Shown one piece after another: positions 54,001 to 64,000 of a DNA stretch of 64,000 nt (positions within the stretch are counted from its first letter, which is position 1; the number at the start of each line of letters is the position of its first letter). A program made the position numbers and the translations under genes. Source of the DNA: Siphonodentalium dalli (Eukaryota > Mollusca > Scaphopoda > Gadilida > Siphonodentaliidae); assembly GCA_032622095.1 (NCBI GenBank), contig CP136065.1, forward strand, positions 54,805,949 through 54,869,948, written 5' to 3'. The notes under the pieces were generated by a model. The model saw only the letters and a program-made list of their open reading frames with translations, did not search any database and was not told the DNA's origin.

Positions 54001-57000
54001 ATTTTACTTAAGTGATATAAAGCGCCATCTACATAAGTAAAATTAAAACGCACACTAATTTTACTTAAGTGAAATAAAATTACCATTATGTTACGTCCTT
54101 TTTTTATTTTACTTAAGTAAAAAAGAATTTCACTTAAGTGAAAGAAAAAAACAGTTTTTATTTAACTTAAGTAAAACTCTTTTTTACTTAAGTAAAATAA
54201 ATGAACATTTGGGTTTATTTCACTTAAGTGAAATAAACGCCATCTACCGGTCATAGATAGATGTCATTTATTTTACTTAAGTAAAATAAAGTGCAACCGG
54301 GTGTTAAGAGTTATTAATGATTTCCCCCAATCAGTTTAGAGACCATCGCGAGTGTTTTAAGATATATAGATGGCAGCTTATAGCACCAACATCATGCAAT
54401 AAAATTTAAAACATTCCACACCCACTGCCGGTACAGCTATAATCAGAGAAAACTGCTAAAATGTGTGATGCGTTGTTTGATGCTTATTATGCTGGTACAT
54501 GCAGTGGACGAATTTATTATAGTCTCTAGGTGCTCTCGTATTACATCTCACTGGGTGCAATATATGTATTGGTTATAGTTCCCTCGAGTTGTCAGGTTAG
54601 AAGTTTTTTGACAACAGCGGTACGTATTCTGATCTCCGTGCGATGCAAATCTCCTATACCCCCTTCAGAGAATATTCTATAAGTCTCTCGTATAACCCTG
54701 AAAATTGAGTCCAGTGTTGTATCGACTGAATCTGCCATAATTATGTAAATACGTTAGGCCTATTATTAGTAAATGGAAGAAATCCGCCATTTATAATACA
54801 CAACGGGAGATAACTTTCTCACGAACATGAACAGCACTCCCGGCGTACGTGCCTAGGGAGAAATTATTAGTTTGCAAGATTACTCCCATTTCACTTAAGT
54901 TAAATAAACGCCATCTACCGGTCATCGATAGATGTCATTTATTTTACTTAAGTAAAATTAACGCATTATTTTACTTAAGTAGAATTCTTTTTTACTTAAG
55001 TAAAATAAAGGTAATTTTTTATTTTACTTAAGTAAAAAAGAATTCTACTTAAGTTAAAACATGGTTAATTTTACTTAAGTAAAATAGTTTTTTACTTAAG
55101 TAAAATAAAAAATGACCGTTATTTCACTTAAGTTAAATAAAATGACATTTTATTTCACTTAAAGACACGGTTGGCCTTGGCGGTGGGTATCCTGTGAAAA
55201 TATCTCCACCCGTCAAAAACCGCCACAAACAGAAAGAACATCAAAATGTAGATAGACTTTGTCCGTATACAAATAAGAAATATCGCATAAACAGTATGTT
55301 ATGGTCATTTGTTTGACCAGTGTTATGTAAACAAAAGCATAAAAAGTTACTTTTCTGGTGATTGTTTATATTATGATGGTAAACATAAAGAGCGTTCTTT
55401 GTTGGTGAATACCTGATATGGAACTAATAAAGAGCTTTTATGCCATTTGTGTGTGATTAGCCAGTAGCATTGTGCTGTCTTCTGTAACACAATCAGGCTC
55501 TTACTTAGGTGAAATATAGTAGGTCTTTATGATAACATGCTGTTTACGCGATGGTCATGGTATATATGAACGGAACTGTATGCGTTTTAATATTTTTCTG
55601 TTTACGGTGTTTGGAACAAATATGAATATTTTCGACAATTAAGGCCGCACGTGCCTTTAAGTAAAATAAAGTGTAATTTTATTTTACTTAAGTAAAATTA
55701 ATATTAAATAGCGGTTTGGCTTGCCATACATTCTGTGATTCTGAAATGTATTTGTCCAGTATAATTGTTAAATGTGATGTGAATCCCTTTTGCAGAAAAC
55801 GATGTTATAAAATAATTTATAATACTTTCTTTACTAAATGGATTCTGCCATCAGTTATAAAAGTATAAATTGGAATGGTCTATTATTCTCTGGATGGATG
55901 TTCATGCAATATAATCAAATGATAGACAGACGACTTATTAATTAACGAGCATTTCCCTAAAGTGATAATTGGGACTCTTTCTGTACTTGTATTATCTGTC
56001 GTCTTCTGATTTCTTGAAAACAACTCAAGAATAATAATAGACCATTCCAATCCATACTAGTATAACTGAGGGGGAAGCCAAGCAGTGTAGAACTGGTTAA
56101 ATCTACAATACCCTTAAGTTTGTTTGGCCTAAATAACAAAAATTCGAATAAGGAATTAGGAATAAGAAATTGAAGTCACCTTCGTCATAATGATCAATTA
56201 AATAGTTAAATAAGTTTGAGAAAAAGGCCGGGGAGCCTCTGTGAAACTTTTCCATGATTTTGAAAATTATGGACAATTTAGGGTTAGGGTAAATAGGTAT
56301 ATACATGTGGTGTTTTGAGTTAATTATTTCTTATCAGTAAATGTATGTTATGGTTCCAGTGGTCAGAATGTAACTTACATGTGTCATCGAGTCTCATTTG
56401 AGATATAGACGCCCATTCCAACCACGGAGATCAGAAAAGATATCCACACGCAACCATCAAAGAGATCCTATCCCATATGAGGTCCCCAGAGGGTGAATTT
56501 AGTGACGCTGCCAAGCTCAACTGGCAAGCATCACTAAATTCACCCTATGTATGCCTGCTTAGGCATCACCTTCTGTGAAGTATCTATATTGTCTTCAATT
56601 CACATTGTTGAGTTTCTATATCCCCTAATTTGCCAAAGATAAAATGCATAATTGAGGTGATAAATTGGTGAACATCGACAGGGGAACTTCCATATGATAC
56701 TTGGTTTCCCATAGGAGTTGCATGGGGCCTCAGCAGAATGAATTTGGTGACGCTTACCCGTCATGCGGGTTAGAGTCACTAAATTCACACTCTGAGGACC
56801 TCACACTGCAAATGACAGACACACTATTTCAAGGCTGATATACAAACCTTGGATAGTTTGGGTAACAGACTACTAGGAACAGCGCTCGGTTTAATTCCCA
56901 GCAATGATGAATCCAACTTATACTTGGTCTTAATCTTCCTTTGTTTTTGCTTCAGCTTAGCGAATCTCGGATCAAACTTATTATCCTCCTCGAGCATCTT

Positions 57001-60000
57001 AATGAAGTCTTCGAAAGTTGGTACTTTCTCCAGCACCCTGTTTAACCACATGCTATGAGAGATGGCTTGCAAAGGAGATATTACTCCACTCGCCTTTATC
57101 TTCGGCCCTAGAATATCCTGCTTCATCTCGAGAAAATTCACAACTTTGGCCTCGTGTTCCATGGCGGCTTCTTTACGGCGCTTCCTCATTTCAACTTTCT
57201 TCTTCTTTAGATAACTTTTCGTGTCTGTTGCTTTCTTTTGTTTATCATCAAACTTTTCAGTGAGGTAGAATTCTTCGCCGCGTGGAATATATCCGTCGAT
57301 TACCGGCCCTTCGTCAAACAAATCAACACCTTCTATGTAAAGATGTTGCGAGAAAGCCATTGCACTATGGTTTAGACTTGTTATACAAGATTTGTCTGTT
57401 TTTCTCGAAGCTGTTTTTCTCTTCGATTGAGCGCGAGACGACTCTTTTGACTCCCTGGCGGATTTAACTAGAGGTGGAGTCGGTTCTATCGGCAAACTGA
57501 TAAAGCTTTCTTCTTCAGATGAGACCTCCGAATCAGACAGGTCGAACGGGTCAAAGTTGTCTGAGTGTGATTTCAATTCTGAACCCTCTTTAGAAACACT
57601 TCTATCACTAATGGTACCCAGTTGTTCTGTGATCGCAGAAAGGGTCAGACCTTCGGTGTCCAGGGTTGTTGGTGTACGTGGCATACCACTTTGGATGCCA
57701 TTCTTGCTGATGACTTCGGACGTTTCTGGCTCAAGGTTGTCGGCAGTTTCAGCGCCACGAGAGAGTTTTACCAAGTTGGAATATCTGTTGACTCGCTGGT
57801 TCCCCCTCAGTTTTGTTTCGCCAACAAATTTCCCGTAGTATTTGAATTCGATTTGTAGAATCTCTTCGAAATGTCCATACACCTAGAATGTTATCTCAAG
57901 AAACATTTTAATGGGTGATCTACTGCAGTAGATCTGAACAACCTCAACATACTTTTTTATTCAGTTTCAACATTTATGCGCTTCAGAGTTTCAGGCATAG
58001 CTTTTCTGACAACTGATTTTGTTTTTCGGAAATTGGTTGCATTTTATCCCGAACTCCGGTTTCGGATGTATCAGAAATGGAGGCGTCGTAAATTTAAAAC
58101 CATATTCGTGGGGAGGATAAGCAATTAATCAACAGAAAGGCAAAGGAAATATATGCAACAAATGAATAAATCTGAGCCATGGTAATTATAATGAAAATGA
58201 GTTTATGACTCGAGTCATAAACTGATTTTCATTATAATTACCATGTTGTTTGCATCATGCTTATAGCACATGAATGTATTTTGCACTAATCCATGGCTCA
58301 GATTCATTTGTTGCATATACTCTGTTGAGCATAAAAGGAGATGGTCCTATAAATGGCCGGATTTAATGTACATTCCCCCTTATAAACATTGAACGCGTAT
58401 CACGAGCTTCTTATTGGTTGTACGACACTCAAAGAAACCCAGACATTGTCTACAAAAAACTCGAATCGTGTCTACAATAAGCCCGGAAGAATACAAACAC
58501 TCCGCGCGTATCAATTGTTAATCAAGCCTTGAAATAGTGTGCCTGTCATTTGCAGAATGATGTCCCCAGAGGGTGAATTCAGTGATGCTACCCCGCATAG
58601 CGGGCTAGCATCACCAAATTCACCCTCTGGGAACCTCATTCTGCTGAGTTGTAAGCAGAGAAAATTTATTTATATACTAACAACAAGCCTTGAAATAGTG
58701 TGTCTGTCATTTGTAGAATGAGGTCCCCAGAGGGTGAATTTATTGACGCTACCCCGCATAGTGGGCTAGCGTCACCAAATTCACCCTCTGGGGACCTCAG
58801 ATGGTGAATTTGGTGATGCTAGCCCACTATGCGGGGTAGCATCACTAAATTCATCCTCTGGGGACCTCATTCTGCAAATGACAGACACACTATTTCAAGG
58901 CTTGTTGTTAGTATATAAATCAATTTTCTTCTGGACATGCAATGTTTACCTGTTTACGGGGTGCTTGTGTTATGTGGGGAGATATAGTATATAGCTATGG
59001 TCCCGGGTTGTTTGGATGTCATTCGCCCAGTGTGAGCATAGGAGCAATTAAAATAATGAACCTTCACAATCATAATATATATATATATATATATTAACCT
59101 AAATAGTAGCCAAACCAACCTACTAATATGCCCTGTCACTAACTCGCGGCGATATTGGATCCACCAGGTCCGGTTCCGTGGTTTAACTTATAGGTTTCCC
59201 TATATGGAAATCATGAATAATTCAAAAGCTCCATATATGGAATTGCTAGTCCAAAACTTTGATCTGTGGCACTAAAACCACGGAATGAATCTATGAAACC
59301 ACTGAACCGGACATGGTGGATCCAATATGGCCGCGGGTAAGTGACAGGGCGTATAGGCTAGCCTACTATCGATACCTTCTTGACTGATCAGACCATCTGA
59401 AATATACATGCTAGCTAACATGCATGCACACATTCGACGCATACAGGGCACGTTTAAATTAATTCTATCTTGCAGCGTACCTGATCGGTTTTATCGGTTT
59501 TGTAACAACTTCGGATTTCTCGTTTGTTTCTCGCGAAGGCGAACGTTTCTTTAGATGCGATGTCACCCGCCGCCTCCCATGAATGCAGCGTACTTGTCAG
59601 CCAATCCAAAAGCAATCCGTCAAGAACTCTAATACTGTAGCTGTTCTTCCATGTGTCCGAATAAAGGAATTCCCAAAAGCTCTCTGTTGGAACAACAGAA
59701 TATCGAGTGATATATCAGATCGAATATAGAATCAATGATGATGCATGTGTATAGAGTTGAAATACAGTGTTGGCAATTGTGATAAAATTGTGATGAAGAC
59801 TTACAAGCTCATTAGCTCATTAGATTGATAAAATACATATATTGTATACCAAAATTGCAGCCTATATATATTTTTTTTAAATGATATCGATGTTCGGGGA
59901 TGTGTATCCCAAAAAAATAATTGGCATGTATTTGGGCGTTATTATTTGGTTATAGTTGGTGGTACACGCAGCGCTTAAATCCCTCTTATTTCCATAGCGG

Positions 60001-62111
60001 TCCCTAATACTTATAATGGGTTTACAAATTACAAAGACTGGTCAGTCTTAAAGGCACGTGAGGCCTTAATTGTCGAAAATATTCATATTTGTTCCAAACA
60101 CCGTAAACAGAAAAACATTAAAACGCATACAGTTTCGTTCATATATATCATGACCATCGCGTAAACAGCGTGTTATCATAAAGACCTACTATATTTTACA
60201 TAAGCAAGAGCCTGGTTGTGTTACAGAAGACAGCACAATGCTTCTGGCTAATCGCACACAATTCCCAAAAGCATAAACGCTCTTTATTAGTTCCATATCA
60301 GGAATTCACCCCCAAAGAACGCTCTTTATGTTTACCATCATAATATAAACAAACACCAGAAAAGTAACTTTTTATGCTTTTGTTTACATAACAATAGTCA
60401 AATATATGACAATAACATACTGTTTATGCGATATTTCTTATTTGTAAACGGACAAAGTCTGTCTACATTTTGATGTTCTTTCTGTTTGTGTCGGTTTTTG
60501 ACGGGTGGAAATATTTTTACAGGATACCCACCGCCAAGGCCAACCGTACCTTTAAACTAGATATCCAAACATCCCCATCCCCTATTTTTTTAGACAATAA
60601 AGAACGAAATATGTCGTTACACCATTAATACATAATTAAGAATACGGTCAGTTGGGAAGAGAAACCAATATTAGGTACCTATATGTATGTATCACATTAA
60701 GTACTATGAAGATTTGTGTGCTTTTTATGAATTTGTTTACCCTAATAACATGAACGTATCAGAATACCAGTCTAGAAGTATCAGCATAGGTTATGAGTCG
60801 TCATATATGGTATACATGTGAATATTTGTCCAGTATACATAATAAAAAAACAATATACTATAAGGCTAAGAACACTTTCAGTTGTATATAAAAATCACAG
60901 TCTCCCTCATCTACTATTCTTAGAAATAAATGCAGGCTAATCAATGTCTTAAAGGTGGAATAATCCTAAAAAACGTGTGCCCTTATCGAGATTATTCCAT
61001 AATTAGATTACATTGAACAAGAGTGTTTTCTTAATTTGAGAGTTAGCCTCTGACACGAAGTAATTACCGCCACCGAACCTACACAGTTACTGTAGTCAAA
61101 GACACCCTCTCACCTATTTTATTCGATATATCTCTCCAGTGTTTTTTTTTAACTCTAGTGGAATATTTGCCGTTTAGCTCACTGTCACATATCGTGACTT
61201 TAATTTCAACTGACCATATGCATTTCATTTGTTAAATAAAACATAATATATTTTTAATCCAGTGGTTTGTGATGGTAGGAAGCATATGGGTGTGTTCCGG
61301 TCTCTCATGTGGCTTGAATCCATTGGGGACCATAATGGAAATAAATGGTCTTAGGACTGTTTTCTTATGCTACCCCCGATGGTTTTTGGTCACCTGTTAG
61401 TGCCGGACAACTCCTTTACAGTTTCATACCCTGTATAAACGTCATACTCATGCTGGGCATCGGTCAACTGCGGAAGTGGTTATGTACCACATGGCACATC
61501 ACATCCTTCCGCAGGTGACCTATGTCCAGTAATAAATCAAATAATTTGATATTCTACATCTTTACAATTTCTGTTAATCTGTTACTTGTTATATGTATAT
61601 CACATATATATCATGTATTCCTGTTTATTTTTATCTATACATGTAGGTTGTCAACACCAATATGTGTCTTAAAGACCATTAAAACGTATCTTATCTTATC
61701 TTATTTTATCATGTGTATGTATCTGGTTAACTAAATTGAAGTCTTGTAACAAGTAAGATGGATTGACACTTGTCCTAACTTTATGCAGAAGTAGCAGATT
61801 TCTATTTTAAACTCTATATTTTACCTGTAACAATTTTACTTAAATGATCAATGTAAAAAGACATAAACTAATCGTTTATACTCACGCACTGAAACTTCCC
61901 TCCAGGTATCTGGCTTTTGTTGATAGTAGTCCTCACAAAGAACCACCGACTGCAGAGGCTGAACAAATTTGCTCGTCGCAACATCGCACGTAGATTCCTC
62001 TTGTATTCTATAAGATCTTTCGAGATAGGGGTTTAGACTGAACCACGTTCTCTGAACTCTACAGTTGACGACTTCACGGCCTCGGTTATATAACGTGTCA
62101 TGACGATTCAT
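50741..62111 (-). CDS. Unrecognised five-exon gene, about 907 aa
   Basis: Exons on the minus strand, 5' to 3': 62111-61886, 59683-59481, 57882-56848, 53148-52210, 51061-50741. All junctions are GT-AG and all phases agree (1,0,0,0). The ATG at 62111 has an in-frame TAA three codons upstream, so the start is firm; the stop is TGA at 50741. Residues 1-180 are Trp/Tyr-rich and look globular (DTWREVS, SFWEFLYSDTWKNSYS, LLLDWL, EFKYYGKF). A long Ser/Glu-rich linker follows, then a basic, probably coiled segment (SYLKKKKVEMRKRRKEA) and an FEDFIKMLEE helix. Exon 4 is disordered with an acidic IYSDDEEEVP patch. Exon 5 looks folded again (EFKERLFKALDDFVVREE). There is no signal peptide or membrane helix, so it is probably cytosolic or nuclear. 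I do not recognise the family and assign no function. Confidence 0.85.
51660..51833. mobile_element. MITE with CCTTTCATGAC ends and hairpin copy 8
   Basis: Left ACCTTTCATGACGGGAGCTG, right GCTCCAGTCATGAAAGGG, preceded by TTAA (51656-51659) and followed by TCAA. The hairpin is at 51720-51789, with loop changes (GGCTCCCTATGATAGAC). It lies in the last intron of the minus-strand gene. Confidence 0.82.
52210..53148 (-). CDS. Exon 4 of the unrecognised 907-aa gene
   Basis: Acceptor ATTTTATAG, donor GCAATG|GTAAGC, 313 codons in phase 0. It opens with EPSRLSVTSKG and a Ser run encoded by an AGT repeat. The open frame runs on to a TAA at 52117, but the strong GTAAGC donor at 52209 and the well-matched exon at 51061 show that this extension is intron. 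The content is mostly disordered and basic, with an acidic SDDEEE patch and a helical LEKYRHLQRAILAFKKP near the end. Confidence 0.82.
53206..53757. mobile_element. AAAGGGATACTGTACCC-end element
   Basis: Left AGGGATACTGTACCC after TTAA (53202-53205); right GTACAGTACCCCTTTA. No transposase frame. It lies 54 bp inside intron 3 of the minus-strand gene (upstream of exon 4). Confidence 0.7.
53925..54293. repeat. Left block of ACTTAAGT-centred palindromes
   Basis: Ten ACTTAAG cores in 370 bases, spaced 15-70 bases apart, with flanks alternating between TTTC and TTTT. Most extend to 14-20 bp perfect palindromes. Spacing is irregular, so this is not a simple tandem repeat. Confidence 0.9.
54887..55165. 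repeat. Right block of ACTTAAGT-centred palindromes
   Basis: Nine intact cores and one cut by a TTAA insertion. It opens with the same CGCCATCTACCGGTCAT unit that closes the left block, and includes two close pairs (54985-55015 and 55065-55105). Confidence 0.9.
55163..55656 (-). mobile_element. TTAA-flanked AGGCACG-end element, nested
   Basis: TTAA at 55159-55162 and 55657-55660 bound a 494 bp copy of the family also at 1598, 26095 and 60052. The TTAA target is the centre of an ACTTAAGT palindrome of the host element: CACTTAA on the left and TTAAGTAAAA on the right rejoin to a full core. Confidence 0.9.
55825..56100. mobile_element. Inverted-repeat element (CTTTCTTTACTAAATGG family)
   Basis: Left CTTTCTTTACTAAATGGATT then GGAATGGTCTATTATT; right AATAATAGACCATTCC then complement of the opening. 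Half copies lie at 13190-13255 and 50455-50545. Confidence 0.7.
56479..56836. mobile_element. CAAGCCTTGAAATAG element, left end decayed
   Basis: Right end TTCAAGG at about 56828-56834; left part starts at ATGAGGTCCCCAGAGG (56479). The middle (56575-56700) is not shared with other copies. The right end stops 12 bases before the splice donor of exon 3 of the minus-strand gene. Confidence 0.8.
56848..57882 (-). CDS. Exon 3 of the unrecognised 907-aa gene
   Basis: Acceptor ATTCTAG, donor TCCAAG|GTTTGT; 345 whole codons in phase 0. It opens with VYGHFEEILQIEFKYYGKF, continues with a Ser/Asp/Glu-rich linker (FDPFDLSDSEVSSEEES), a Lys/Arg/Glu-rich helix and a WLNRVLEKVPTFEDF segment. The ATG at codon 2 is not a start; the frame continues from exon 2. 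Confidence 0.87.
58149..58319. mobile_element. 171 bp palindromic element
   Basis: Outer arms ATATGCAACAAATGAATAAA and complement; inner arms GGTAATTATAATGAAAATGA and complement around GACTCGAGTC. The two arms are separated by an asymmetric 45 bp on the right (58250-58295). Confidence 0.82.
58520..58917. mobile_element. Two CAAGCCTTGAAATAG elements, one partly inside repeated flank
   Basis: A half element (58523-58660) is followed by TTTATATACTAACAACAAGC, a complete palindromic element (58682-58903) and the exact complement of that flank (to 58917). The outer arms of the second palindrome therefore extend about 15 bp beyond the usual family end. Confidence 0.82.
59129..59351. mobile_element. 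Tc1/mariner-like MITE (TGCCCTGTCAC ends)
   Basis: TA at 59127-59128 and 59352-59353; ends TGCCCTGTCACT and GTGACAGGGCG; arms continue through GGATCCACCAGGTCCGGTTC. The centre has TCCATATATGGA. It lies about 130 bp from exon 2 of the minus-strand gene. Confidence 0.85.
59481..59683 (-). CDS. Exon 2 of the unrecognised 907-aa gene
   Basis: Too short for a long-frame search, but defined by the acceptor TTCCAACAG and the donor GATCAG|GTACGC. It completes the split codon of exon 1 as CAG and stays open for 67 more codons (SFWEFLYSDTWKNSYSIRVL and onward, ending YKTDKTDQ). It has no stop in this frame and ends in phase 0, fitting exon 3 directly. Confidence 0.83.
60052..60551 (+). mobile_element. 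TTAA-flanked AGGCACG-end element, copy 4
   Basis: TTAA at 60048-60051 and 60552-60555. Ends AGGCACGTG and CCGTACCT. It lies in intron 1 of the minus-strand gene. Closely related to the nested copy at 55163-55656, so recent spread of the family is likely. Confidence 0.88.
60556..60640 (-). repeat. Inverted copy of the 2357-2422 repeat flank
   Basis: ACATCCCCATCCCCTATTTT and GAACGAAATATGTCGTTACA are the reverse complement of 2357-2422, 58 kb away. It follows directly after a TTAA element, as the original follows one at a distance. Confidence 0.8.
61886..62111 (-). CDS. Exon 1 of the unrecognised 907-aa gene
   Basis: It starts at ATG (MNRHDTLYNRGREV) and ends at the donor AGTGC|GTGAGT, one base into a codon, giving 75 whole residues. 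Reading past the donor adds only a few codons before a stop. Confidence 0.83.
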
Positions 62112-64000
62112 GCTTGCTTATATGATATGCATGCAGAATCCCATTAGAACATCAATCTGGAAGAAACGACACAGAAACTCGAAGTTACAGAATCACATGA
62201 CGTTGCTCTTTGTTGCGATGCGTGGTCAAGTATGGCGGGGATAAATCAACCAAGGACTAACGTCACAATACAAACCCACATGCAGTGCACGCTCAAATGT
62301 TATAGAAGCATTGGTAAAAAAAGATCGCAATATACGTGTATCTAATTTGTATACTTCTAAAACGTGGATAGATTTCTACTGTTAAAGTTAAACCGGTCAC
62401 ATCAACACATATATATGTATTCATGTACGTCTGTGATATATGTAGGTCATGTATTATAGTAGGCACAGTATAAGTATAATAACTTCAAAGACGGATGGAT
62501 AACCATATAACTGAACAATTCGAACTATACTATTGGACCCTCTGTTGAAAGTGTCCTGGGGGCGAACCTCATGCCGAATTTCAGTATTGAGATCGACCCA
62601 TGGTCGAGATAACTTCAGGTGCATGCAGACAGAAAATAATTATTCGACATAATACATGTACCCAATAACAAAAATCCATACCAACTTCCTGAGGTTTGGT
62701 TACCCCGTGGCTGAAAAGATCAGTAGGTTATTCCGAAGGTTATTCCGAAGGTTCCCTATTCAAAATTTGCACCCTCCACAAAAACCACACGAGGAATGAA
62801 AAATACTGTTATGCTAGTATTCACATAGAGTACATATTTTGACTCTATTCTAATTCCCAAATTGTCCCAGATGTCGATTATTAATAGCAAGAAGACAGTA
62901 TCAGTTTATCGTTTATAATGGAAAGTTCAAAGCACGATGTCTGCATGACTGAAATAAACTGCATGTAAGAGATACAGTCTGTCCGAACTGGCAATCTGTA
63001 TTTGAAAGAAACATCAACATTAAAGGCCCACTTAATTTTCGAACCCCCAGATCACATGTAACATTTGAAATAGGAAGCTCCAAACATTGTATTATCAACT
63101 TATCTAGTGTAATAAACTGCATGTGAACATGTTGTTTTTTACTGAGTATTCGGCGTGTATTTGTGCTTAAGTTTCATCTGGTTTTGTTGCGCAAAGTGTT
63201 TTATTTTCAAAGAAGGGGCAATAACTCTATATTTTTAAGATAGAGTTATTTCCCTTCCATTGAAAATAATTTTTAGTTGGAATTATGTTGCATTATCGGA
63301 GCCAAAACGGGTAGTCCAAGTCTTCTTGTACTAAAACCAGCTAAGATATTGGGATGGCGATGCTGGTGTTTAGTCCAAGCCCGCTTGTATACCAATCCTA
63401 TCACACGAGTTACGCCCACGATCTGTGGCGGGAATTTGTGGTGTATTTTACTCGATTTACCTAGCAAATCACTACATGATGCTATATACATCGGAAAGGC
63501 TTATATCTTATGGTCATAATGGTGTATAATAATCTAACTTTAATGTTAAATTACACATAGAATATTCCGGTTGATTGCCACAAACATCGATTTGTTTCTC
63601 TGTTTGTTTACGTTTTAACCGAAAGCCGAAGTGGTCCGAATAAGTTCGGCATAATCCGCTGTTTGTTCTGGGAATTCTACTTTCCGTTTCTATATATAGC
63701 GCGGGTTTTCCGAACAAAAATGGCGAAAACCGATCGTCCGAAAGTCCAGTTTTCTATGTACTTTCAGAACAATTCCCGCACTAAAAACTTGATGACATAA
63801 TGGAGGATCAGAACGGTAGTTTTGTTGACAATTTTTGCAAGCAACTTGTCAAAATTGGAGCAAATTAGAACTCTTGTGTCTGACTTGCCATGCGTGTGAT
63901 GTGCATTTTGACATCTGTGTTGATAAAATAATCGGAGAACCGAATCACACAGTTTCGAAATATAGTTCTTCCGTTTTAGTGGGACTTTTCAAACTTAAGG
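62112..64000. other. 5' flank of the minus-strand gene
   Basis: Holds the partial TTAA element at 63020-63300. No promoter motif can be assigned with confidence; no further coding exon recognised. Confidence 0.45.
63024..63300. mobile_element. TTAA-end AGGCCCACTTAATTTTC element, partial
   Basis: TTAA at 63020-63023 then AGGCCCACTTAATTTTCGAA; the inverted TAACTCTATA...TAGAGTTATT and CCATTGAAAATAAT match 29613-30034. The far end is lost. Confidence 0.75.

Larger units (their letters stand above)
53893..55726. mobile_element. 1.83 kb TA-flanked element filled with ACTTAAGT palindromes
   Basis: The ends TGGCAAGTCAAACCGCTATT (left) and the complement of AATAGCGGTTTGGCTTGCCA (right) are flanked by TA (53891-53892 and 55727-55728), as in Tc1/mariner elements. 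Just inside each end lies TTAATTTTACTTAAG. The interior holds about ten ACTTAAG sites at 53925-54290, nine or ten at 54887-55165 and two at 55655-55700, most centred in near-palindromes of the form TTTYACTTAAGTRAAA. A 75 bp unit with CGCCATCTACCGGTCAT occurs at 54218-54293 and 54887-54960. The 54300-54885 middle is unique. A younger TTAA element interrupts it at 55163-55656. No transposase frame was seen. Confidence 0.8.

Noticed and set aside
58520-58917. Possible CRISPR-like array of regularly repeated motifs
   Set aside because: The repeats are inverted arms of palindromic transposable elements in animal DNA; there are no direct repeats with unique spacers.

Overview
This is animal nuclear DNA: AT-rich, intron-rich, with GT-AG split genes, microsatellites, several non-LTR retrotransposon relics and a very dense layer of short inverted-repeat elements (MITEs). 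The protein content fits a marine protostome invertebrate, probably a lophotrochozoan (mollusc- or brachiopod-like). The reasons are a DUF7042/7044-type membrane protein and a terminal exon carrying a short transmembrane module that I recall from spiralian proteins. I cannot name the species. A run of exactly 100 N (22791-22890) is a scaffold gap of unknown true size.

Genes. (1) Plus strand, 29380-49460: seven exons whose splice phases all agree encode most of a type I membrane protein, with a cysteine-rich DUF7044/DUF7042-like ectodomain, one transmembrane helix and a long disordered acidic tail. The signal-peptide exon was not found. (2) Minus strand, 62111-50741: five phase-consistent coding exons encode a complete, unrecognised soluble protein of about 907 residues. 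(3) Plus strand, 13283-13668: the last exon of a separate membrane protein with a Thr-rich stalk and one C-terminal helix. (4) Plus strand, 10400-10596: a weaker candidate terminal exon.

Retrotransposons. A decayed LINE of about 6 kb (38700-32600, minus) lies in the 11.7 kb first intron of gene 1. It has PHD-like and CCHC ORF1 parts, an endonuclease, a reverse transcriptase, an RNase H and a C-terminal zinc motif. It is broken by two nested DNA elements. Other 3' ends of LINEs lie at 7320-8090, 23055-23417, 23540-24230 and 40460-40920.

DNA-element layer. At least ten families of inverted-repeat elements can be told apart by ends and target duplications. Most insert at TTAA (piggyBac-like). 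Others insert at TTA/TAA (PIF/Harbinger-like, including three copies joined end to end at 18891-20075) or at TA (Tc1/mariner-like). The most unusual is a 1.83 kb element (53893-55726) whose interior is an array of about 20 ACTTAAGT-centred palindromes. A roughly 70 bp near-perfect hairpin recurs eight times inside several different TTAA elements. Introns of gene 2 are filled almost end to end with such elements.

Layout: 1-13.2 kb repeats and LINE debris; 13.3 kb terminal exon; 13.7-29.3 kb repeats, the gap and LINE debris; 29.4-49.5 kb gene 1 with LINE and a 1 kb TCA/CCA tract in intron 1; 49.6-50.4 kb MITEs; 50.7-62.1 kb gene 2; 62.1-64 kb presumed 5' flank of gene 2.
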